The position numbers and the translations under genes were made by a program. A stretch of DNA of 64,000 nucleotides from Cycas panzhihuaensis. Lineage: Eukaryota; Cycadophyta. This document shows, piece by piece, positions 32,630 through 43,520 of this stretch. The DNA lies in NCBI GenBank assembly GCA_023213395.1, contig CM041465.1, forward strand, positions 107,639,741 to 107,703,740, written 5' to 3'. Numbering within the stretch: the stretch's first letter is position 1; the number at the start of each line of letters is the position of its first letter. Below the pieces are notes generated by a model that was not told the DNA's origin, did no database searches, and saw nothing but the letters and a program-made list of their open reading frames with translations.

Positions 32630-34350
32630 GGTATCATCTTTATCTTGATTAAAAGTGGGAGATATGAAGTTTAGGTAGTCCTAAGGGACCACCTTTGCCC
32701 AAATCCTAAGAAGGAGCCTTCTCCTAGTTATGCTATCTAATAAAGTGTGGGTGTAGAATGCAACAAAAGATGTGGATGTGAAAGGGGGATAATAGAATCT
32801 ACTAACCTACAAAATTGGGTGAATGAGTTCTAGATTCAGACTTACATTGATAGTATTTTCAATATCCTTCTTAAGGACTCCTTTCGTATAATCTTTTTAA
32901 CCTTTTGAGTTCTACTGGTATGTATGAAAGAGTAAGTAAATGGAAAAGTTGTTCTTTTATTTTACTTATTTTTCTTATTTCTTTTCCTTGTTTGTGTTTG
33001 CTTTATTTTTCTTTTTAGTTTTGGCTCCTTTTTTTATGTATTTTCTTTTTTTGTATTTTTGTTTGTTTTTCTTTTTGTTTGTTCAACAAAGCAAAATAAA
33101 ATACATTCGAAGGGCTATTTTACTTCTAACCAACAAACTTTTAGATGCATACAAACTTTTTTGTATTTTTCTTTTTCTTTCAAAAAATAAACAATATAAA
33201 TGCAAATCTAAAATTATCCTTCCATATGCAATATATACACCTTACAATGAATAGAAAAATATTTTCAAGAGATACAATCCACATAATATGACTGTTTATG
33301 TAATATTTCCAAAGAAATTAATGACATGCAATATTATTTGAAAAAGATCGCTTCATATGAATGTAACTAACTCTTTGAAAAAGATGATGTATGATGTAAA
33401 AAAGGAAGATATTTGAAGAAGATGTTGTTACTATTTTCAATGATTTTTTAGACCTATCAAGATCACATGTAATCTATAAATCTAAACTACAACTTTCAGA
33501 TAAGAAACTAGCTTCAAAGACTCTTATCATAATTGGAGTATGAAAGACTCCAAAAGAATCTTTGAGCCTTTAATAAATTAAAAATTAGACATATATTTAA
33601 TATTCAATACTTTTAATTTTTCTTTTGAAGATAAAAAAAGGTAAACTTAAGAGTGAAACCAAGTAAATCATAACACTATGAAGTTGAAACTCCTTTCCTA
33701 TTACATATGAATGCTTCAGAATGGCAATTTTCCTTCTAATTGATTAATGTTTTCCAATACTTTCCCTTAAAACAAACCAAGGGAGAAGACGAATTAAACA
33801 AGAAGGCTAAACTATAGCTAAATAATACTAAAAAGGAGCGGCAAATTGCCTGCAATACAAGGTACCATAGAAGAATGGGAAGGAATAACTAAATGAGTAG
33901 GGATAAGATGACCAAGCCCCACCCTAGTCTAACCCTTAAGGAACCCCAAAAAGGGATGACCTTTCAACAAGTATTTCAAATCCTAAAATAAGTACAAGAT
34001 CAATATAGTAATCAGCTAAAGAAAAGAGTAATTTTTGAGTAAAAACCACCTTAAAAATATTGTGAAATGAACTAGATACTTAATAGGAAAGACCTTACCT
34101 AATTAGAAGAAGTTTGAAGCATGAAACTTTGATAAAAGTCCACAAGAATGAAGCTTAGACTATTAACATTTGAATATCAGTAAAGCATGAAGTCATAGTA
34201 TTAAAAATATTCTATGATTTCACCTAGAAGTCTTTTCAGAATCTAAATCTCAGTGATAATAGTAGTAGCCTTCAAAATCTCTAAGAAAACTTTAAAAAAT
34301 CCACTATAAACTTGAATAAAATCACACTAACTTATTAACAATAGATCACA
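32630..34350 (-). repeat. 3' LTR of element C (left copy)
   Basis: About 1.72 kb, aligned along its length with 47,868-49,590, with roughly 85% identity by eye over sampled stretches. On - it starts TGTGATCTATTG after ATGGAGGGTTT, a plausible polypurine tract. T-rich frames inside (for example 32,940-33,254 on +) are not genes. It contains the conserved GGGGTTCCTTAAGGGTTAG-type word on - (about 33,935) also found in LTR B. Confidence 0.85.
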
Positions 34351-35209
34351 AAACCCTCCATATTATTCCTAGGCATCAAAGAGATTAGATCATACTAAAT
34401 CTGGGTGGCATCATGTAAACTTTTAGTGCACTCACTGAGTTTTACATGTATGACAGTAAAAAACATGATCAGTCACATTTTTAAACCTACAAAAATATAA
34501 CATTATACTAAAAACATGACTGGTCATATTTTTGACAGTGCGAAAAATGTGACAAATATAGAAGTAAAAATCAACCCATCAAAAAATTAAAAAAATAATT
34601 TTTAAACATAAATTGAAATATAAATAACTTAATAATTGAGTAGAGTAACCTAAAACAAGGTGAAAATAATAAATACAAGCCCAAAAATGATTAAAAAATG
34701 GAAAAAATGGGCAAAATCAAGGATTAAATACAAAAATATAAGTTTTAAAGGAGGCATTAGGTCAAATTGATTATGAAGAAAAACTTTAGTGCCATAGTCT
34801 CAGTCATCATTCATCATAAATTAAATATAAGTGACATCATCATTTATCATAAATTATTAAAGCAAATCTATACATTCCTTCATCAAAACATGGCCTAATT
34901 TATAATCAAACAAATACATCTTTCATTTTTCCATGAAACCATATAATAAGTACATCAAAACTTATGAATACCAACCAAATACAAATCAAAGGTTAGGTTT
35001 TGGTAAAATATTTACCCCCTTAACACCTTAAGCTCCTATTCTAAGAAGAAATAGATGGTGAGAGGTGGCAATAATATAAGTAATCATCATCTTAGTGAAA
35101 GTGATGAGAACCAAATGAAATACATGAATGACAAGGTGATGTAACTCTATGACCTAACATAAGATAAAATCTGTATGATAACAGGACCAAAAGAAACTCT
35201 TACTAGTAA
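34351..35209 (-). other. 3' spacer of element C next to its 3' LTR
   Basis: AT-rich, no frame of interest. Words such as ATGACCAGTCATGTTTTTAG and AAAAATGTGACAAAT (about 34,440-34,560) echo ATCACATTTTTC-type words before LTR B. It forms the stretch between the tandem arrays and the LTR. Confidence 0.5.
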
Positions 35210-35470
35210 ATCTATCTAAAAGGATTGTGTTTCTACTACTAAAATGTCACTATTTGCATCTTCTTCCCAATAAGGACTGGGCATCTAATCACCCTAAATC
35301 AACCTAAAATAGATTGGGTATCTAACATCACTAAAAACCTACCCAAAAGGAGTGGGTATTCATAAATATAAAAAACCTACCTAAAAGGACTAAGTATCTA
35401 TCACCAAAATGCCACTATTTTCACCTTTTACCCAAAAGGATTGGGAATCTAATGTTGTCAAATACTTACC
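35210..35470. repeat. Tandem array 1 of element C (AAAAGGAxTGGGTATCTAA units)
   Basis: At least five degenerate units built on ACC(C/T)AAAAGGA-TGGGTATCTAA followed by CACCAAAATG-CACTATTT. Units vary from about 40 to 90 bp because of internal deletions. It is the first of three different arrays placed back to back. Confidence 0.7.
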
Positions 35471-35616
35471 TAGTACCCACAAACTGGATGAGACTTCACT
35501 ACCATACATTATACCTACAAACTAGATTGGACTCTAATGTACAACTTGTCCATAAATTAGATGGGACTCTGCCATCAAATTCCCATGAATTGGATGAGAC
35601 TCTAATGTATAATTGG
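35471..35616. repeat. Tandem array 2 of element C (~35-bp units)
   Basis: Four units of about 35 bp with core AAACTGGATGAGACTCTAATG or close variants (starting near 35,478, 35,517, 35,551 and 35,585). The unit is unrelated to array 1 on its left and array 3 on its right. Confidence 0.7.
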
Positions 35617-36025
35617 TCATAGTTTATCTCTCTTTAACCATGCATTAGAGAGAAATATTTTTGCTAGAGCAAAAAGAATAGACTATCATAGTTTATCAGC
35701 TCATTAATAGATGACTTTTCAGAGTAAACCCATCATAGTTTAGCCTTATTAACATGTGAGGGCTTTTAGAGGTCGATTATCTTAGTTTAACCTCATTAAT
35801 AATCATTTTAGAGTGTTCCCTATCATAGTTTAAGATCATTAATAGGTAGAAGGGCCTTGGAGCATGGTTTCTATCATTGCTTTAGCTCGTTGACATGTGG
35901 AAAAGGGTTCAGAGCAATGCTCTTGTCATAGTTTAGACTCATTAATAGGTGGAAAAAGACTTGGAGTGATATTCTTGTTAGAGTTTAGACTCATTAACAG
36001 GTAGAAAAAGGTTCAAAGTGATGTT
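35617..36025. repeat. Tandem array 3 of element C (~55-60-bp units, TAGTTTA core)
   Basis: About seven or eight units starting TCATAGTTTA, followed by CTCATTAATAGGTGGAAAA and an AGAGTGAT-CTTGT end. The best copies lie at 35,820-36,020. On - the core reads TAAACTATGA, matching the repeat in element B (18,536-18,690) and the palindromes in A. Confidence 0.75.
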
Positions 36026-36760
36026 CCTTTGGAGATAAACATAAGAAAAATAGTATATAAGGTAGAACCTTGGTGATAGATCATATCTCCAAAGGGCAAA
36101 TGAGCTCTAATGATTATAATTATACATCAAAATAATAGTTAACCTTTATCAAAGTAATTATATATAGTTTTTAGTATTTATAGGTGATTTTGGTGAGAAT
36201 GATGGTTAAAAAGGAATATATTTTACTTTGATAGACCCCATGACTACTAAGAAAGATTATGCTAAGGAAAACTGAGGAAAACCCCTCCCTATATGTAAGA
36301 AAACAGATGAAAAAGGCTTTCATTTAGACGTAAGGGAGGAGGAGAAAATGAGACACCCAAAGGTTATTTTCTTAGATTCTGGAGCAATTAAGAGCTCTTC
36401 ATAATTGGGGATTATCATTAGAGGAACTTCAATAGCATGATGAAGTAAAGAGCTAGATATCTGGTAAGTCAATACTATATTTTTCTTATTTTTTAATTTT
36501 TTGAATGAAAAATATAATAATACAATATGAAAACCATGATAATTATACTAAAAATGTGATTAATAAATGAAAAATATGATCAATTAGTGAAAAATGTGGC
36601 TTTAGCATTTGGGACCATCAGAAGAAGTCATATTTTTAATTGTGAAGTTGCATTTTTTGCATATGAAATCATGGTTTTAGTTACCTAGCCATACTTTGAT
36701 AACTTTAATTAATCAAACTTTAAAAATATTTTTTTTTCAAATAAAATAAGAAGCTAACAC
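36026..36760 (+). other. Segment upstream of the antisense ORF in element C
   Basis: No coding domain. AT-rich, with ATGTGATTAATAAATGAAAAATATGA-like words. It occupies the position in which A and B carry perfect hairpins, but only weak inverted repeats remain here (for example TTAATTAATCAAACTTTAA near 36,706). It would hold the antisense ORF promoter if one exists. Confidence 0.35.
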
Positions 36761-38500
36761 ACTCTAAATGATGTGATGTAGGCCTTAGAGAGAGTGGAGA
36801 TGCATCAAAATGAGGGAATGGCCATCAGGAAGCTCATGAGTTAGCTAAACAAAGTGGGATAAGGGATTCTAAGAGTGTGTGGCCTCTTACGAGTGAGTGC
36901 ATCCACCTAGCTTGTCATGGAGCATGAGATATTACATGATTTCATCAGTTATTGGGTCCCAAGATGTAACACGTTTAGAGTACGAGCCATTGGAGATCTT
37001 CAGATTACTCCAATAGATGTAGGGAGGATACTAGGGGTTAGCTGGCATGGGGAGAGGGTCAAACTCATTAGAGTGACTAAGGAGGAGTCTTAGATGGCCT
37101 ACAACAAGTACCTTATAGGATTCACTAATCAGATAGACCAACATAGGATCTTAGTGGAGGCTATTAGGATAGTAGAGGGGATCCTAATAATACAGAGGAT
37201 CATTGCCCAAATCATCATCTATAGGATAGCTAGAACCCAAAACTTCATCGGGATTCTAGCTTAGTGGATAAGAGTAATGAGGAGGTGTGAGTAGGGGATT
37301 CAGATCAATTAGGGCTAGTATATAGTTAGAAGTATTAGTCACCAATTATCTAGGATCATGAGGATGGGGAGGGGTGGATTTTCATATAGCTCTATCTTAG
37401 TGTGCTAGCTATATAATCGTATTTTACTTATGAGACTAGGAAGAGAACAAGGAGAGCTAATGATGATGGACCCAGAAATTAACATGTGGCATATAAGGTC
37501 ACAAATTTATAACTAGCTAGATATCATAGCAAGGAATACTCATAGTCCTCTCCTTAGTAGGATGATAAGGAGGCAACTTGTAGAGGATACTTATATAGGG
37601 ATGTCAACCTAGAGTGATGACGAGATGGATGTCATAGAGAGGGTGACAATCAAGGAGGCTCCTACAGTTGGATAAAGGAGAGGGAGAGGGTAAGATGGAA
37701 GAGGACACAACAAGAGAGGTGGTAAGAAGGCAGGATGAAAAGCAGAGGAGGTGCCTCATCCAGTAAGAGAGTAGGAGGGAGTCACTAGGTTCTCAAGAGA
37801 GGAGGTGGAGCACTTGTGGAGGGGAGAGTAGGCTCTATTCATAGAATGGAGCTAGGATCCACAGATGGGCAAGGTAGAGATGGAGGGATCAGAGCCACTA
37901 AGGAGGCTCCCTATAAGCCACAGGGAGGAGAGGAACCACTAGTAGGGAAGGTGCTAGGTGTAGAGCCAACAAGAGGAGGATGATCACCAGGTACGTTAGT
38001 TGATTTATTTCTTATATCACATCATACTTTTATACTTTTTGAGGACTTTTTCTTTGAATAAATTGATCATGGATTATATATTTTCATTAGGCAAGTGATG
38101 AGATAGTGACCTTGAGGGAGGTGAAGAGGACCTTGGAGGTGATCTTTCCCTATTTTCTAGCATTGAAAGAGGTGCTAGCATGGAATGTAGTGGATCACAG
38201 ACTGTTAGGATGTTATATCACTTATTATAGCCATGTATTTCAAGCTTGAGATCTATATATAGACACAAAGGCAAAGTTAAGGATGCAAGAGTTAGAGCTC
38301 AAGGCAGACAAGGATGAGAGAAGACAATTGTAGAGGATGACATTAGCTCAGGTAGGAGCCATATATACTCCATCAGCAAGTGCTATAGTCCAATAGGGAT
38401 GACACCACCTCCCACCACATGGACAGTCTACACATAGGGAGACTTCAGGTAGGAGGGAGAGGGCAAGTCTAGGTGCTCTAGAGGGGTCTCATCAGGAGTC
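36760..38500 (+). pseudogene. Antisense ORF of element C (plant-mobile-domain-like), decayed
   Basis: On + while the element is on -. After ILRVCGLLRVSAST (about 36,863-36,905) comes MEHEILHDFISYWVPRCNTF and IGDLQITPIDVGRILGV (36,990-37,040), matching WxPxTxTF and GEMTITxEDVxxLLGL of plant mobile domains. A long middle is rich in E, R and G (37,600-37,985). After the intron-like segment the tail reads TLREVKRTLEVIFPYF and a charged LRMQELELKADKDERRQL stretch. Stops are frequent. The same protein is recognisable in A and B. A role in silencing escape or transposition control is conceivable but not shown. Confidence 0.7.
37991..38090 (+). other. Putative intron in antisense ORF of element C
   Basis: ATCACCAG/GTACGT starts it and TATATTTTCATTAG/GCAAGTG ends it: 100 bp, T-rich with a 3' polypyrimidine bias. 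It lies between the acidic middle part and the conserved tail, the same place as in A and B. Confidence 0.6.
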
Positions 38501-38626
38501 AGAGAGATGAGTGCATGATATGCTATATAGGGAGATGGGGAAAGATGAGAGGCATTTTGTGAGCCTCTAGTATGTATCATAAGTCAGCTAGGTGACAGAT
38601 GTATTATGATTCTCATTATCACACAC

Positions 38627-38658
<32 letters not shown>

Positions 38659-39639
38659 CTTTTTCTCTTAAAACTTGCATATGAAAACTTGTCTCTAAAT
38701 CCTTTCCCCCCTTGTTCCCATTTTAAATTTGAGCATAGGATACATTCACTAGTATGATTATCCAAAGAAACATGTAATGAATTTTATTATTTTCACTTTT
38801 TCTTTTATTCTTTTATGGCTATATGCTTTTTTGTTAGGATTTTTATCATGTTATATACATGATAGTTTATACTTATTCCAGAGTGAAATGGTTTAGGAAA
38901 GAAAAGATCATGAGAAAGAGTGGAAACTAGAAGATAAACAAAAGATCAAAAGGGAGCAAGTGAAAGGTTTACTTACTCTATTTTTATAAACTTAAAACCA
39001 TCTGAAATGAATAGTAATAGGTTTATAAAGGCAGAAGATGGAGTGATATGAATCTCCCAAAAGGAAACTCATATAACTCATATCATACTCCTAATAGATT
39101 ATATAAACATGGGATATATCTCATATTTATATAGTATACCATAAAGAAAATGAGTTATTTACCAAATGAAACTAATCTCACTTAGTAAACAACTGATTAT
39201 CTAAGTATACAGGATTCCTCTTTGGCTCCTTTTATGGGTAAGAGGTTTTTAAGGACTTGTCCCCTACTAAGATCCTCTATGGCCTAAGACTCCTGCATGG
39301 GTCTATCCCTTTCAAATACTTAATTTCAATCTTATAACTATTGTCTTAATCTTCAAAATACTTAAATCTATAATCTCTCCAAACTAATAGTTTATACTCA
39401 TTATGGAATGGTAGTTTATACTCATTTCAGAGTGGTAGTTTATACTTGTTCCACAATAAGATGCCCCCAACTAAGAAGAAGAAAGTCAAATAAAATAATC
39501 ATCAAGAAACAAGAGCATCAACTTCGAGATTAAGGGAATGAGGTATATGTTAAATGGCAAGCAAAATAAATAGGGATAACAATGATGAAGCCTGATGATG
39601 TAGGAGAAGGAGTCATGGGGAATGAACCTAATACATCCC
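38501..39639. repeat. Segment with (AT)n and TAGTTTATACTCATT repeats between antisense ORF and second RNase H of C
   Basis: (CA)n/(AT)n microsatellite at 38,622-38,659. Three tandem copies of about 30 bp with TAGTTTATACTCATT lie at 39,380-39,475, and a single copy at 38,862-38,890. Read on - this is AATGAGTATAAACTACCA, the core of the palindromic units of element A (3603-3769), which also sit directly beside the antisense ORF 3' end. Confidence 0.7.
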
Positions 39640-39885
39640 AACCAATTGATAAACTACAACTTGGGAGTCAACATATATAGTAATAGGTCCAAGGTAAGAG
39701 CAAGAAACATTTAACAAAGCTCCTATAATAGCAACATATTTGACTACATTATTAGTTGCCCCAGGTATGAAAGATTCCATAGAAAGGAGAGGGCTTCCTA
39801 ATTGGTCATAAACTACCTAAGCAGAAGTAGACTGTCTTAGGTTTCCCTGACTACCTCCATTGGTAAATATACTCAATGCTATGGG
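39640..39885 (-). pseudogene. Additional RNase H (aRNH) of element C, decayed
   Basis: Minus-strand reading gives SIFTNGGSQGN (39,841-39,876), then ATNNVVKYVAIIGAL and IYVDSQVVVYQLVG (ending near 39,640). The pattern matches the RNase H of A. Here the first catalytic Asp is Asn (FTN) and the Glu helix reads KYVA, so key residues are lost; the third Asp (VDS) remains. It follows integrase in element order, as known for some Tat elements, whose extra RNase H is of cellular or archaeal type. Confidence 0.7.
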
Positions 39886-40895
39886 AACAATGGGATAAAA
39901 GTTTGAAGACTATGTGATTGATAAAGGAAGGTGCAGGAATCAATCAATAAGGAGATGGTAACAAATGTAGATCTCTAACTGTGATAAAGAAAGAAGAAGG
40001 ATCGTAAGTGGGATGATTATGATAAAAAATAATAAGGTGTTAAGTAGGGTTCAATCATAACTAAGGCCACGATGGACCCAAGTAGCTAGATCCAAAAATC
40101 ATAAATGACTCATCTAAATGAACCCAATCTATTGATAGATAAGTGGGGATAAATCCATCATATGACTTGCCCCAAATTACAAAAGGATAACAATAATAAA
40201 CTTTTTTCACTTCTTTTTACTTTATATTTTCCTTTTTTATTTTAGTTGCACTTCTACTTTTTATGAAAAAAGGATCATAATCATCTACCAACAAAACTCT
40301 CTTATTCAGCATAATAAGAATTTATTCTTTTTAATAAAGTTTAAAACAAAAAGACCAATCTCCTTAAGGATTAAACTGTTGGAAAAGAGGAAGTCAAAAT
40401 TGTAGTGTCTTTAAATGTGAAGGGAATGTAGTAGAATAAGTATCCACTCTGAAGGATTAATAAAGAGAACTAAGGATAATAAAAACAATCAAGAATTAGT
40501 CATATATGACCAAAAAAGAAAGCTGTAGGTAACAAACTAACAAATAAAAGTATGATTTGAGTCAATGACTAAGTACTCGAAACTGACGAAGATGTTTCTC
40601 TTTCTAGGATAAAAATAAAATAAGGTTGGGGGCCTAAGTTCTCCTTTGAGCACGAAACCCATAGAGAATGAGATCTAAGTATGGTGATGGAAAGCTCACA
40701 ATTAGTATAGATGCTGGAAAGAATAAAAGACTTAAATAATTATGAGTATGATCTATCATAAAAGCACAACAACACACAGTAAACTCAAGAAGAAACCAAA
40801 AAGAAGGGGAGTTTGCCCATAGATTTAGCTCATTAGGCAAAGGGAAAAGCTTTGGAGTCATAGTTTATCATCACTATGGAGAGGATGAATGCATG
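39886..40895 (-). other. Linker between integrase and second RNase H of element C
   Basis: Holds one open frame on - (40,634-40,861, 75 codons) that is hydrophobic and Leu/Phe-rich with no recognised motif. The remainder is AT-rich and without a domain. It could be a degenerate leader of the second RNase H. Confidence 0.4.
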
Positions 40896-41920
40896 TTACG
40901 AGGTGTAAAATTTTCTTAAATATTGAGAATTAATTGGCCTTTTAAATTCTAATCCTTCTAGCATTGAAATTTGATAAGCTCCATTAATTAAATCTTTAAT
41001 TATTAAGAAAGGTCCTATCCACTTAAGAGAAAATTTATATTGCTTATCATGTAAATATTCTAAATTTAGTACTTTATCACCAACATTGAACTTTCTAGGT
41101 CTAAGATACCTACCATATATAGCTTGGACTCTAGCCTTAGATGTGATATTATTTTGTAAGGCTTGCAAGTGAGTCTCATCTAATTTCTCAAGTTCCAAAA
41201 GATGTGCTTCCCTTTGAAAATACTTATTAGTAAACTCCTTTAATAAGATGCATAAGGAAGGAATTTCAACCTCTAATGGAAGGATAACTTCAATGCCATA
41301 AATAAGGGAAAATGACATCATACCTATAGCATTCCTAATGGAGGTGCTACAGGCCCATAATGCTAAAAATAACTGGGAGCGCTAATTCCTATAAGAGGTA
41401 GCAACTATCTTAGCTAAAATCTTGGATAAGATCTTGTTAAAAGTTCAAATTGGCCCTTTACCTGAGGATGATAAGGGGTGAATATTCCATGGGTGATATC
41501 AAACTTATTATATAACTTACTAAAATGGGGATTATAAAATGAAATCTCATTGTCAATACTGATAAAATCTAGTATCCCAAACCTGCAAATGATATGCTAG
41601 AATATGAATATAGCAATAAGTTTCCAGTAGTAAAGACCAATGAGATAACTTTACTCTACTTAATAAAGTATTTAGTTGCAGTAAGGATAAATTTATGCCC
41701 ATTAGATATTGCTAGAAAAATCTGACCAATGAGATCGAGACCCCACTAGGAGAAAGGATAAGGTGAAATTATTGATTTCATTTCCTACGCAGGTTTGTAT
41801 ATTAAAGTTGTATGGGATTGATATTTTTGGCACTTTTAAACATAAGAGTAAGTATCTTTGAATAAGGTAGGCCAATAATAATAAATACAAAGAATATGTT
41901 GGGCCATTAATTACCTACCA
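40896..41920 (-). pseudogene. Integrase of element C
   Basis: The C-terminal part is open at 40,896-41,321: GIEVILPLEVEIPSL, LELEKLDETHLQAL, PRKFNVGDKVLNL and the GPY/F-like WIGPFLIIKDLINGAYQI. Upstream, through many stops, ALWACSTSIRNAIG and the HH-type core region (about 41,350-41,900) can be followed. Sequence words are those of Tat integrases. The enzyme would insert cDNA with a 5-bp duplication. Confidence 0.8.
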
Positions 41921-42399
41921 AAGTGCCTACCATAAGTTCCTTCATGAGACTCTATTAAAGTAACTAATGATTCATTAAGTGAGATGCACCTTAATAAAAT
42001 TCCGTTGAAAGAACACTTACATAGTACTTTATCAAGTAAAAGGTATTACCTAGTAGCAACTTGGATTTATCTTATCTTCTTTGAAGTAACAAGAGAAGGG
42101 AAAGATTAATCATAAAGATGCTATCTAATCTCCCCAAACCATGGATCATTAGAAGGGATGCCCTAGATATGGAAGATATCTTTGTCTAGGAGGGAATCAT
42201 CAACTGGTTGACTTATAGGATTAAGGAGAGGAGTGTGAGCCATGATCTTTAGGATGAGCATACCTTTCTTAGATTTCTTATTAATTACTTGCAAATTAGA
42301 CTCTTGAAGTAACAAAGACCACTTGCCTAGTTAACCAATGAGGTTAGACTTGGTAAGCAAATATTTTATAAGATATTATTGAATAATGAGGTGGACCCT

Positions 42400-42660
42400 A
42401 TTTCCAAGGATATAGTGGTACAATTTCTTAGTGGAAAAAACTAAAGCAAGTCACTCTTTTTCAGGAAATGATAGTGAAGATAAATCACCATGAGGGTCCT
42501 ACTAATAAAATAGATAGCCCTTTCTTTATCAAAATCATCCTCTTGTGTTAGGATCCTTGCTAATAATTTCTCTATAGCTGAAGTGTATAAAATGAATGGC
42601 TTGTCAAACCTTGGTGAAGCAAGAACTGGAGTGAAAACCAAGGTTTTCGTCAACTTATTG
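42400..42660 (-). pseudogene. RT-linked RNase H of element C
   Basis: The frame at 42,441-42,653 reads PVLASPRFDKPFILYTSAIE, LLARILTQEDD and KERAIYFISRTLM, the gypsy RNase H start with the first catalytic residue position reading T-S rather than D-A/D-S. It follows RT after a broken thumb region and continues to about 42,200 with decreasing clarity. Confidence 0.75.
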
Positions 42661-42849
42661 AAGGACTCTTAAACTTAAGGAGTCCATCATAATTCAACAT
42701 CTTTCTTTAAAGGATTAATGATAGACTTAGCATCTAAGGTAAAATCAATAATGAAATATCTTAGGGAATCAAGTCTACCTAAAAAATATTTAATTTACTT
42801 TTAGCTTTTGGGGGGAGTTTTTTGGACAATTACCTCAATTTTGTTGGGA

Positions 42850-43520
42850 TCAATTCTAATCCTATATTAAGAAATGATGCTTCCCAATATTTTCCCTAAC
42901 ATAATAGTAAAAACACACTTGGAAGTATTAAGATATAATTAATACTTTTTATACCTTTTAAAAATCATTCTCAAATCATGCAAATGATCAGACCTTTTGT
43001 GTGAAAGGGCAAGCATATCATCTAAATATATGGCAATAATATTACTAATCATTTCATGGAAAATATATACCATAGCTCTTTGATATGTTGTACTAATATT
43101 CTTCAATCTAAATGGCATAACTTTATAAATAAAGGTACCCCAAGGAGTAGTAAAAGCAGTCTTATGATGGTCATGAGGGGCAATATAAATCTGATCATAT
43201 CCTAAAAAATCATCCATAAGAGATAGTACCTCAAAACTAGCCATCTAATCCCAAATCTAATCACGAAAATGGAGAGGAAAATTATCTTTGGGACATGCAT
43301 CATTCATGTCATAAAAGTCAATGTAGATTTGAATCATACCATTCTTCTTTACTATAGGAACTATATTAGAGACCCATTAAGAATAGTCAACACTCTCAAT
43401 AAATCCAACTCCTAATAACTTCTCCACTTCCTACTTAATGATAAGGGAGAGGCATAGGTAGATAGGGCATTATTATTGCCATTTAGGTTTTACACCATGA
43501 ATTACTGGAATGTTGTGTTC
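42850..43520 (-). pseudogene. Reverse transcriptase of element C
   Basis: The N-terminal part (about 43,340-43,520) keeps EVEKLLGVGFIESV and NIVPIVKKNG. The intact frame 42,939-43,244 reads LSLMDDFLGYDQIYIAP, FTTPWGTFIYKVMPFRLKN, TYQRAM and IAIYLDDMLA; YLDD (catalytic Asp pair) lies at 43,017-43,028. These are typical Tat-lineage words. Stops flank the open piece. It makes cDNA in the virus-like particle. Confidence 0.85.

Noticed and set aside
32940-33254. Open frame for a Phe/Leu-rich, apparently membrane-spanning 104-residue protein
   Set aside because: It lies in the T-rich part of the C 3' LTR. The second LTR has a diverged, shorter version at 48,153-48,368. Hydrophobicity follows from T-richness, not from a gene.
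35210-36025. CRISPR-like regular repeats
   Set aside because: Units are contiguous and degenerate without unique spacers, and the context is a plant retrotransposon.
38622-38659. (CA)n/(AT)n tract as an origin or regulatory element
   Set aside because: Simple microsatellite. A similar (TA)n occurs in the C 5' LTR at 48,283-48,306. No further signal.
40634-40861. 75-codon hydrophobic ORF on - as an envelope-like gene after integrase
   Set aside because: Position would fit an extra ORF, but there is no signal peptide pattern, no transmembrane organisation beyond L/F-richness and no equivalent in A.
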